Source: Toxotes chatareus
Lineage: Eukaryota; Chordata; Actinopteri; Toxotidae
Direction of reading: 5' to 3'
DNA: 64,000 nt
Assembly (NCBI GenBank): GCA_016801885.1
Contig: CM028893.1
Location: forward strand, 6,213,950 to 6,277,949
Shown here in pieces: positions 50,201 through 60,718 of the stretch. Made by a program: the position numbers and the translations under genes. The notes beneath the pieces were generated by a model. The model saw nothing but the letters and a program-made list of their open reading frames with translations, searched no databases and was not told the DNA's origin. Position 1 is the stretch's first letter, and each line of letters starts with the position of its first letter.

Positions 50201-51605
50201 ACCATGCAAATTTACCTTTATGAATCCTCTTCATTTCTCACAAATCTTCTGTCAAACTTTGCCTCCTCTTTCTCTCGCCTTGGCTCACCCATCCTTTATG
50301 TCATCAGCAGGATCTTCCTCACAGCAGAAGGCCCTAGTTATCCTCTCTTGCTAATCAGCATCCCCTCTGACCCCTTTGTTTACCCATCTTCTTCTTTCTG
50401 GAGGCTGCCACTGGTCGGTAATGATTTCCCCCCTCCGAGGCTGCTCCTCTCAAATCCCTCACCTCCTGTTTGTTGTGGGCGGCAGGCTCTGGGAGCGCCC
50501 AAGCTTTTCTATCACATATGGTAAACAAACAAACAATTACTGTCCCAATGACCATTTACAGAACAGTAATAGCAGCTTGTGAGATTATTGCACTTTCAAT
50601 ATGTCTCCTTTTTTTCTTTTTTCTCTTTTTTTTTTGAAGCATGTGGTCAATGAGATGTCCCAGTGAAAAGGAGTACTTCCAAATGCACTTAAAAAAAAAA
50701 GTTGTAATTTGAAACATGGCTATGAACAAAGGCAACTATGTTCTCTTCTACTGCACCGACTTCCCAGTCATCACTGTAAAAGACGCTGCCTCATTTCCTC
50801 TTATTTTTCTGTATTAGTAATTTTGATGAAAGGCAGGGGCTGCTACTTCAAATGTGAGAGAACGTCTTTGGTGGTTTTCCCTCACTGCAATCGATACAAA
50901 TACACATGCCTGGATTTAATCAAGCTTGCAATATCAGTGTGAACACAGAAACACTAATTGGCTTCCTGTGCAGTGGACAGCACAGTCTTAATCTTCGCTG
51001 GCAATCGAAAATTTGCCAGACATTATTTAAGGGATGTCGGAGCTTGTATACAGTTAGATTTTAAGATTATCTGACAAAGGGACGTGTCTGGTTTCTGTAC
51101 TTTAATATTTTTTTTTTCTGTCTTTAATGCTGCTTCTGTTGCACTGCTCAGTTGTGAGGTCTCCTGTTGTACATCTGCAACACTTCACAATGCTGCTGCT
51201 GCTCACATAGCATCCATAAGCCAGCTCGCTTTCCAGAAAAGTCCAGTCCTGCTGCATTCAAGACAGCTCAGTGAGAGAATGCTAGTGTCTGTGCAAGGCA
51301 ATAATTCTGCAACTCCAGTTGCTGCTGTTTGTCATTATCAACAGAGCCACAAATGCCACTTCAAAGTGGTTCTCCTGTCTGCTCTGTAGGTGGCTCTGGA
51401 TCATGTTGACTCATTCTTAGGATTCATCCTCTACCGAAATCCCAAAGGGTCGCTGTTTCACTTTAGGAAAGTATGAATTACTGCATGCTTGACAAATGTC
51501 AATAAGGGCTGAGGCTGTGCTGTGTTTCAGCTCTTTCGCAGCACAGACACTTATATGCATAGTTCCTTTTATTGATGTCTCGCGGATAAGCTTGTGGTCC
51601 ATGTC

Positions 51606-51858
51606 TGGTAAATGGACTGCATTTACACAGCATGTTTAGCTAAAGTGCTTTACAGCGTACTTCTCATTCACCCATTCACACACAGACACACTCTCACTCC
51701 CGTGGCGGCGGAAATGCCAAGTAAGTGGCTTGGCCATCGGGAGCAACTGGGGCTTCAGTGTCTTGTTCAAGGACACTTGGACGTGTAGACAGAAGGATGG
51801 AACAGAGGGTTGAAACTGCCAAAGCTGTAATTAGACGACTACCGGCTCTACCTACTGT
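51606..51858 (+). repeat. teleost interspersed repeat beginning TAAATGGACTGCA
   Basis: GGTAAATGGACTGCATTTAC, CATTCACCCATTCACACACA, GGGAGCAACTGGGGCTTCAG, TGTCTTGTTCAAGGACACTT and ACCGGCTCTACCTACTG follow, in order and over the whole length, one of the most abundant short repeats of teleost genomes. It is non-coding, about 250 bases long and moderately diverged. The apparent open frames over it are artefacts. Confidence 0.8.
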
Positions 51859-54800
51859 CTGTGTCCGCTGGCTCTTAGAAGTTGTTTGGGCATTAAGATG
51901 CTTCATGATGTTTGTTTCCATAGTGGGTAAAAATGGCATTTGTGTTTTTTCTTAGCTGCAGGCTAAATCGGCTTTTGCATATTTTCCTATTGTGTAGTTT
52001 TCCTGTTGTGGTGTATTGTTGTTTGGGAGGGGAGATTTTACTGCATTGTAACCAGGTCTCTTGTTGATAGTTATGTTGTATATTGGCTTTATAGATGTAA
52101 ACATAGCTATAGTTTTGTACACACTGAGTCCTGAGTTCTTTTCTGTAATAGTGGCTTCATGGAAAACATTTGTGTCACACAGTATAGTCATACTGACATT
52201 TTATCTCATATTCTGAGAAACTTATTTCACAAAACGGATTAAAGTTTTCTTTTTTTTTTCTAAAGTTTTTCTTTTCTTTCTTTTGTCTATATCCATTACT
52301 AAAGTCTGCTAGTGCTTCTCTGCACATACTATTTCACAATAAAGCGATGTGCTGGCTCCATGTACTTTTGTGATTTTAGCATTTCACATATTTGATGTCA
52401 TATAATTTGGAAGTTTGTGAACGGCATTCTCAAATCTCCTCCTCACTGAGCTTAGTGTAAGCTTGCAGGAAATGACGAGGTCAAAGCCTAGAGGCCAAAA
52501 ATCAATTCCTTACATACTCCGGTTTCACCCCAGCAGAAATATTCATATCCAAAATATCCACAAGGCAGCCAGTCTGTGTTAATATGCCTTTGCTTCTGTG
52601 TGCTGTTTGGATGAAGAAGACTTTTTAGTCCTTGTGTTGGAGAATGGAGAGGATGATATACCTCATCTTTATTGTGCTCCAGAGAGGGCATTCAGACCCG
52701 CTTCATCCTGGATTTCATTTCTGTCAAAGGTATAATGTACAACCTTGGTATAATGTCATCTTAAGTTTTGGTCTCTTTTGTTGCATTGGACAGGATGGAT
52801 GATTTGGCATGTTATTACCTTGGCTAGGAAAGATCACGCCTTATCTCTGCAAAAGGCTAAGACAAAATGCAGCAATTACCCTGGAGAATTGAAATGTCAA
52901 GGCAGGTTTAGCATTTCCAGCAACAGAAATTGGATTTCAGACATGCTTCCAAAGTTTGATAAAGTGAGATATTGAAGTCTGTATTCTTCAGTGAAAATGC
53001 TGCATGTAACTGTCTCAGCAGATGGGAAAACAAACATCTCTTTAACTGCCTGTGGTTGATACAGGCCAAACATTGTGGCTGAGTTTACCATAGGTTAAAG
53101 TCACATAATGAACTGCAATTTACTGGGCGTGCTTCTGAATGACCTGATGGGACTTTAATGACCTGAGTTTTATTTATTCTGTTCTTTTTTCTTTTCTTTT
53201 TTTTTTTTTACATGAACTTCCTTTTAATTAGTAATCAGACCTTTGGTTCCGGTGGGTGAAAGGGCCAGAGAGTGGGAGTTAATTAATTTCTAAGGTCTTT
53301 GTTTTTGACAGAACATTTTTCCTTGCTGTTTTATTAGGCCATCCATAATTACCTCAGTATCTGCAGCAAGCAGTTCCATTACATGTTGCTGCAGTTCAGG
53401 AGCTGTCTGTGTTCGAGGATAAAGATAAGAAAAGGGCAAAGTTATCGTTTTTATGTGGACAGAAAAAAAGTTAAGCTATGAGGAATAAAACACATTATAG
53501 TAAAAGGAAACGATAAAATCAGACATAGATGGTAATAACTTGTCGGAAGCAGTAGATTTTACAAGAACCGAGGAAATGAACATGGGCGAGGATTATCATC
53601 ACATGTGCGACTGGTCTGTTTGAGAGTTTGTCTTTAGAGTCTACCCTCTGGGTCTCAGAGATTTGAAACCAAGTGGGAACCCCTTTTGCTTACATGCTGC
53701 TGTCACCACCTGCCAAAGAATTCAGAAAAGCAGAGTGGTGAAGTCAAAACAGCTTGTGACCTTGTCTGAAGCATCTAACCTCTCTCCCGGTCTCTAGTGT
53801 TGTGCATTTTGCACCATGGGAAGCACCTGTCTCACCAGCTTCCCCAAAACACTCTCAGGACATCACTCACTGCTGTTCAGTTACCCTTAAAGGAGTCTTT
53901 AAAAGTAGTCCAGAGACAGGGAGCTCGGTGAGATCTCTTCCTCTCCATTTGGCATATGCTGAACTATTAGTGGAGAAGACAGGAACAAAGCATTTTCAGG
54001 GAGGAAAATTTAGTGGGGAAAAGGAAATGTCTCTGGTATGGGAAATGTCAAGCGTCTGACATCTGCTTTCATGAATGCGTCATCAGAGGGCTTGATGACT
54101 GAAAAAGAACATTATTCAGAAACATGATGAGGCAAATTAAGTCACTTCTCAATTTGGTTTTACATTTAAAAGTCGGATCCTTCCAATGAAATCATTTTCA
54201 ATTTGTGTCCAAAACGGTTGGAAAGCTATAATTCATGCTTTGTCTGATAAAGTGGCTTTCAAAGAATAAGAAGAGCCATCCCGAGGGGTTGCCACTCTGC
54301 AGTGATAAAAGACAGATACACTTACATCCTCTTCTGTCTCTCCACTCTTGACTCCACAACCCCACTGTCTGTCTTTGGGGTGAACATTGAGTAAAGACAG
54401 GTTGCTAAGGTTGGAGACTCATATGGAGCTCTGAATTCCCACACCCTTCTTTTGCCCGTGCTTCTTTTTCCCTTGCATCATGCGCCTGGCACAGGCACAA
54501 CCTAAAGCAGGGCCCATGATCTACGTCCAACTACCCACTCCACAAATCACACAACAACAACGGGTGAAGGGGCTTTTCATGCCGGGGGTGTACTCTTACC
54601 CTCTGCGGTAAAGTTTCACATGCGTAATGTCTTCTGGCAACGTCATCCTCATGTCTTACGTCTCGTTATGTGACAGGATAACAACTGAACTGTTTACTGA
54701 TTGTACAACAAGACTGAACAATTGTGCTATTGTGTGCTTTGACACAGCTTTTACAGTTTCACCGCTGTAAAGGGGAGCTAAAGACAAACACTGAGGAGCT

Positions 54801-54934
54801 TTGGGTACATTTATCCCTATGTCAGAGAAACCATAGGGCTGACTTTGCATTAAACATCTTAATGTCTGTGCCGGGTTCGGCTGTGTTATCCATCAGACTC
54901 TTTGGGAATGGAGCCACTGATTCCAAAGTATTTT
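51859..54934. other. intronic DNA, no gene recognised
   Basis: No exon recognised. T-rich runs at 52,249-52,260 and 53,197-53,209. The ATTA-rich block at 53,219-53,400 is listed separately. The CA/AC-containing stretch near 54,540-54,560 is short. Confidence 0.4.
53219..53400. promoter_or_regulatory. candidate conserved intronic element with clustered ATTA cores
   Basis: CTTTTAATTAGTAATCAGAC, GGAGTTAATTAATTTCTAAG and CATCCATAATTACCTCAG lie within about 150 bases, separated by complex sequence. This is the densest cluster of homeodomain-type cores noticed in the window. Whether it is conserved cannot be judged here. Confidence 0.28.
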
Positions 54935-55160
54935 AAAGCAAAAGTTCAACATTATGGGAAATACACTCATGTGTTTTCTTGCCAGTAGATCGATACCAGT
55001 CTCATATCTGCCCAGGCAATATAAAGCTACAGCCAGGACCCGATTAGAGTAGCGTAAAGACTGGAAAAAGGGTGAAACAGCTAGAGTGGCTCTGTCCAAA
55101 GGTAACAAAATTATCTTGCCAATACCTCTAAATCTCATAACTGGTTATATCAGTTTTATT
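54935..55160 (+). repeat. teleost interspersed repeat family A, most complete forward copy
   Basis: The copy runs from AAAGTTCAACATTATGGGAA through CATATCTGCCCAGGCAATAT, AGCTACAGCCAGGACCCGAT, CGTAAAGACTGGAAAAAGGG and TGGCTCTGTCCAAAGGTAAC to ATACCTCTAAATCTCATAAC. All parts appear in consensus order. This is the best reference within the window for the other copies. Confidence 0.75.
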
Positions 55161-58100
55161 TTATAAAAAAGATGGCTGCTTTTGTCAATTTTGTGATATA
55201 TGCAGTTTGTCACTTTCAAAATCATGTAAGTACGAACAGTCACACACAGAGCAGTGAGGTAAGCCTTGGCAAATCCCACCAAAGGCTACTTATTAGCATG
55301 GTCCAAGCCTGGTCCTGCCCATAAAGGCCCATTCAATCAAAAGTTATGTGGAAACCATTGTTGCAGGATTATTGTAGTGTGGCTGTAAATTGTGTGTAAG
55401 GCTCATTATCAAAGGGGCCTCCCTGGCAGAGCTTTGGCACAGGGGAGCCCGACAATCCAGGGTCTCACCATCTGTAACTGTGGTATGGGGAAAAAAAACT
55501 TGTGCTTCCACTGTGTACATCCATTAGACAACTTTTCTCTTGGGCTAAGGCCAAAGCTCAACAAAGTTTCCCAAGCTTTATTGGGAAACGGTAAAACCTT
55601 TGAATATGGTGGATCAAGCTGCAGGGAGAAGTGAAACTACCAGTTATGGAGCAGAATGAAGCATATGGTGGATCAGCAGTAGTGAGAACTGGGACTAGTT
55701 TCCCCACAGGGTCAGTAAAGTGTGGTGTATGTATTTGATGCCAGTTTATCAAAATTAATCCCTTAGAATGGGCCTTTTTTCTTTTTTTACTTATAGTCCT
55801 TGCTGATATGTTCATATATGCAGTGGTTCAGTAATGCATTCTAACCACAGCTGCAGCATGGAAGCACATGTAGATACTGCTCATGTTTGCTAATACTGGC
55901 TGCAGGAGGAAAAGGGAATCGGAGAGACTCTTCTCAGGCGCTGCTATCTGGATATTTCACTGACAGTGAGTCAAACTCAGTCAGAGGACCTGTATGTTGT
56001 GATAATTAGCTGATCAGAACAATGAATATATTAGACTTTGAAGCACAGAGAAGTGAGTGTGTGTGTGTATATGTGTATGTGTGATGGCCAGGAAACCTGA
56101 CAAAAACATTCATAAGCCTGACAACACTGGCAGAGACAATCTTATCAGCTTGAAAGGAGTCTGTTGACAGTAAACGGCTTGATTAGGCACGAAGATAAAA
56201 ACAAAATACAGCTGTCATATTTTCCAGTACAGAGATCCTGCATCTATTCAGTTCTGATTCCCTCTGAGCTTTGTTTGTAATTCAGGTGTCTGAATCAATG
56301 CAGCTGAATTTTAGGCTTCAAACCGGCCACAGTTTCATTTGGTGAATTGTTGCACTCCTGGTAATCATGCTGACGTTATTAAGGTTCTTCCTTCAGGTTA
56401 GGAGGTGCTAATCCATCTATTTTGTCATCAAACTATAACAGCAGGATTGCAAACCAGAGCTAACAGAGCATACAGAAGCAGCCACAGCTAAATATGCTGA
56501 TTTTTTTTTTATGTATTTCCCAGATGATTTTTCCTTATGTCCACGATCACATCACAAGTCTGGCAAGAATGAGAAGAAACACATTCATCTTGTTCTGACT
56601 CCATCACAAATTGATTTATACATTTCTTTAAAATTTAAATGAAATGAAATGTGAGTCTTAGATAAAATATTTTATCTTCTGACTATATGATTCTGGACGC
56701 CAGAAACAATCTTCAAGATCAACTAGATTAAAACCTTCATCACCTGTTTTTAATAATGCCCATCTGTAAGTGTTCAGTGTTTACGTAAATCACAACTGCC
56801 TTAGCACGCACCCAAATGATCCGCCCAAATTACTGCTGAGGGCCTCCGTTTGGGCACTTTTCCAGTAATGATTGATAAAGTGGAGCTTGTGGAAAGTGCA
56901 GGCTGCCAGGGTAGGTGTTATATGTAAAACATCACAGGCAGTTAACCAAGCAGCACATGAACAAGACAACCATGCTCGTGCATGAGCATTTGCAAAGCAT
57001 GACAAGCACTGTGAGAACTGGGCGTGTTGGACAGCACATAGACACTGCATACCATGGTTTCAGAGGCTGATAGATTTCAGAGAGAATTGTCAAGGATGGC
57101 TTGGTGCTGAATTTGGACCAGAACATCTTCTCATGCGGGCTTCGAATAATTGAACCTCTCTTTAGGAGTACAGTAACACATTGCCTCGCCTTTCATCTGC
57201 TTCCCACAAGTGCAAGGCAGTGACAAGTTCTCATGGAACATACGCAGCCATGAACAGCGTAACATAGCAATTGTAATGTGAACAGTATGCTGCCACTCGA
57301 ACGAGTAATTGACTTCAGCAGACCTACAATCAGTGCCCTGTTTGCACAAAGCCCGCTCCTTTCCTGTAAGAGTGTCCACTATTAGGAAGAAGTTTGAGTT
57401 GCCTTTAAGCAGTTTGAAATCTAGTTAAAGGTAGTGGGATTTGATCTCAGTCAAACAATCCAAATTTTATCTGTCATTTTTAAACGGGCATAATTTTTAA
57501 CACAATTAAAGCAGTCGGCACAAACCATAGTCTAAATGCATTTCCTCTGCTTCAAAGAATAGATATCGAAAAGCGTCGTCTGGTATCATAGCATCTCTGA
57601 GGATGTCCCTCTTTATTAAGCTGCTTAAAGCAAATGGCCTTTTACTTCCTCTGAATGGAAAGTGCACGCATGTCACGTGTGGTCTAGCTGATGTTCCAGT
57701 GGTCCCCTACTGTAAATAAGGAAACATGCGTATGCAACTGTCTAATCTCATTTTTGTTAGCGTTTGGAAATTGGAACTGCGGGATACTCAAAAGAGATGC
57801 CAGTTACTTTATTTGGTCAGAAAACCGAATCTGATCTCCACCCAAAAAGTTTCTTTTTCAAGTTTCCTCAATGTCATCATCTCTGGCCTAATTCTGTCTT
57901 TTAATGAAACGACCGAAAGCTTTGTAGTGTGATTAAACATAGACTTTGTGAAAGGTGACAGCAACATATATGTTCAGTGCTCTGGAGACATGAAAGACTT
58001 ATTTGGGAAATAGCAGCAGAGCATTAGAAATTCTGTGTATGAGCTACTAAATTAGAAAAACAATTTGCCTTTGTTTTTCTCCATATTCTGTTTGCGTGAC

Positions 58101-59400
58101 AGCTCATTATGTCATGAAGGTAATACATAACAGAATGCGATCTTGGATCCTTTGGACACACACGAGCTCTAAATAAGAATAGATTTTATCACCGCCTCAT
58201 CCAGGAACTCAATAGCCACATTGTATGCCGAAGGATTTCTACTCTGGCTTGGACTGGAACAAATGGGTGGCCTGAAAATAGCATCCAGGTTCCTCTCATA
58301 AGCCATTTAACCAAAGGATCCTCCACTGCCCTGCTGGTTCTGTTCACTGTTTATCTAATAACAATCTTGACTCCTTTCTTTTCGGCCATGGTTATTAGTT
58401 TGTTTGCCATTTACTGGCACAGCCTGCCTCCTCGAATCTCTGTTGTAAATACTTCTCATACAGAGCTCAGGGTATTTGGGTTGGTGTGCAATTTCCGTGC
58501 CGCTAAGGTTAAGCGAGCAGGACTAATTGAATCTTGCATGTCTTCTTATGATTTATGAAGGAATAGAATAGATTCAGAGGCTTGATCTCCTATAATCTCT
58601 CTCATTAAGGGAGATGTAAGAAGAGATGATTGTCCAGCTTAATTTAAAACATCTGCAAATTTCTCATAACCTCTTTGATCGTGCGGTATGGCTGCCAGCT
58701 GCACACTGTGCCAAATAAGGTGCTCCCTACCCAAAACCTTAAAATCTGTTTAGTTCACAAGCTCATTCAAATGCTGCAGTTTAGTGGAGTGGTTCTAGTT
58801 GTTTAAGGATAAAACATAACCAGAAGGGACAACTGCAATGGAAAACTTGTTCAGAATACAAAAGGTAACTGAGTGACGATCACATAATGTCAAAATGTAT
58901 TTTCCTCACGTTAGCTGACTTTCCATGTCCTGATGTAAACCTAGAGCATATAAAGTGACCCCTCTCCTTCATCCTGCTCTCTAATAGTTTTGAATAATGG
59001 GAGTTTAAGAATCATTTGAGGATGCAAGTAGCCCTCTAACTTACCATGCAGGCTCGTTTCCAGGACTTCTGAGTCACTTTCCATGTTTACCAGGGTTCAC
59101 CTTGTCCTCCCTGCTCCTGTTATTTCCTGTCCAAGCATCATGTTTTACTGGAAATGTGTTAGTGTGGGAACTGAACATTTCGGAGATGCCATTTGTGTTG
59201 TTTATAATAACTTGTTGAACAACGCATTGAGCAGTGTACTTGTGGCTGTTTGTACTGTGTTTGTAATTCATGTAGTTATTTCCATAAAAGAATAGTGTAA
59301 CATTTAGAGCAAAAAAAAAAACAAAAAACACATGTATCACAAATATATCACAAAATCATTCACCTCCTCAGTGAAGCAAGGACTTTGTTACCTGCATTCA
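55161..59400. other. intronic DNA, no gene recognised
   Basis: No exon or RNA gene recognised. It contains a short GT/TA repeat at 56,056-56,083. The frame at 59,074-59,340 includes an A-rich run at 59,313-59,328 and is not protein-like. Confidence 0.4.
56056..56083. repeat. GT microsatellite
   Basis: Short run of GTGTGTGTGT followed by TATATGTGTATGTGTG. Confidence 0.7.
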
Positions 59401-59515
59401 GTGTTAATGCTAATCCAGGCTATTGGCTGCTCACTCCAGCTTCATGTTTATCATATACAGACACGATACTGGTATCAGTCTTCTCATGTGACTCTGTAAG
59501 CTTTTCATCGAGCAT
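59401..59515 (-). repeat. teleost interspersed repeat family A, reverse copy
   Basis: On the + strand GTTAATGCTAATCCAGGCTA, TTGGCTGCTCACTCCAGCTT, CATATACAGACACGATACTG and GTATCAGTCTTCTCATGTGA follow the reverse complement of the family consensus in order. Confidence 0.6.
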
Positions 59516-60519
59516 TCTTCTCATCAAAGCTCATCACAGGAAATCTCACTTAAATATTTATAAAACTACTTCGATAAATGCGACATAGACATGTGTAACG
59601 TATGTATATTACTGCAGACTTATGTAATATATAAAAAGGGAGAGAATGTTTATTCCAATGCAGCCAATGCTGTGGCTCAGAGCAGTTGTTGGCATGGTGA
59701 TTTTTGCGGCTTCTTTGCTAAAACCCTTCAGGATCAAACTCGTAATAAGAACAGGGTGCAGTGATGAAGAACCGGGCCCCACCACCAGCTTTACTGTGGC
59801 AATCCAACCACCTGAAACCACAGGTCAGGATTACAAATTATCCCAAGAGGATCAGCCCCCCTCCTCATCCTCCTTTGACCTTTGACTTGGTCAGTTTGAC
59901 TGACACGTCTGCAGGAAACATGATGCAGAGGTACTTTGCCTGAACGCTTTCAAAACACACTTTGTTGTCTTTTCTTTGGAACTTCAAGGGATTGTGAAAA
60001 ATCTCCTCCAGTTATTTTTCATGTGGCATTGTGTTACCGTGTCTGGCATTTCCCTGTTAATCATTGAAAAAGTTCTCCACCCTGAGGTGTCACATATGAT
60101 TTGCTTTTTTTTTTTTTTTTTTTTAACACAAGCTTGATGCCATCACCTCTGTATCTAACAGTCTGATTCAGTACCAAATATTTTGGTTAATGCAATTACA
60201 CTAATGCTTTTCCTCATATTACGTTAAGCTTTCCAAATGTTTTGATTATATTTGCATGGTGGCGTGTGGCCTGTGTTTGATGTTTCTCAGAGCATGAAAA
60301 CCGTGGTTCACGGTCTTTGCCGTCGGTTTTTACTTACAGCCGTTTTGGGCCTTTGGTGCTTTGCTGATGTCAAACTCACAGCTGGGACATAAAAGACTAT
60401 TGTGCTATGCTTTCTAGAAGCTCTTTAGTGTGTCTGTCTCAGAGGAAAAGATGAAGTCCTGATTTGAACTGACAAACTGTGGTTTGGTTTGCAGTGACTC
60501 CCTTGAGTCCGGCTGTACC
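59516..60519. other. intronic DNA containing one candidate exon
   Basis: Unique sequence between two reverse copies of repeat family A. A short open frame with a hydrophobic N-terminus begins at 59,646 and is described as a finding, not called as a gene. A T18 run lies at about 60,106-60,123. The CpG-containing stretch 60,299-60,350 is unassigned. Confidence 0.35.
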
Positions 60520-60718
60520 TCTTAAGCTTTAGAGGTGCTGGGTGCTGGACATTTTTAAACTTTGGACAGAGCCAAGCTAGGTGTTTCCCTCTGTGTGTAC
60601 TCCTTTTGCTAAGCTAAACTAAAAGCTGCTCGCTGTAGCCTGATATTTATTTTACGTGCATCTCTCAGCAAGAAAAAGAAAAAAAAAAAAGCAAATCTCC
60701 CAAACTGTTTCTTTAATA
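60520..60718 (-). repeat. teleost interspersed repeat family A, long reverse copy
   Basis: On the + strand CTTTAGAGGTGCTGGGTGCT, CTTTGGACAGAGCCAAGCTA, GGTGTTTCCCTCTGTGTG, TTGCTAAGCTAAACTAAAAG, GCTGCTCGCTGTAGCCTGAT and TCTCAGCAAGAAA match the reverse complement of the 54.9 kb copy in order. An A-rich expansion lies inside it at about 60,671-60,690. Confidence 0.75.

Larger units (their letters stand above)
41076..51605. other. intronic DNA, no gene recognised
   Basis: No exon or RNA gene recognised in this 10.5 kb. T runs lie at 42,489-42,504, 42,607-42,622, 47,513-47,531, 47,671-47,684 and 48,491-48,505, and an A run at 44,710-44,727. Open frames such as 50,000-50,524 (174 codons) come from pyrimidine-rich sequence and show no domain. 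Two unique ATTA-bearing blocks are listed separately. Confidence 0.4.

Noticed and set aside
50000..50524. 174-codon open frame, the longest in the intron
   Set aside because: The frame is open because the strand is pyrimidine-rich (Ser, Leu, Phe, Pro codons). No domain or initiation context is recognised.
51694..51955. Overlapping open frames on both strands at 51.7-51.95 kb
   Set aside because: They lie on the TAAATGGACTGCA-type interspersed repeat, which is non-coding.
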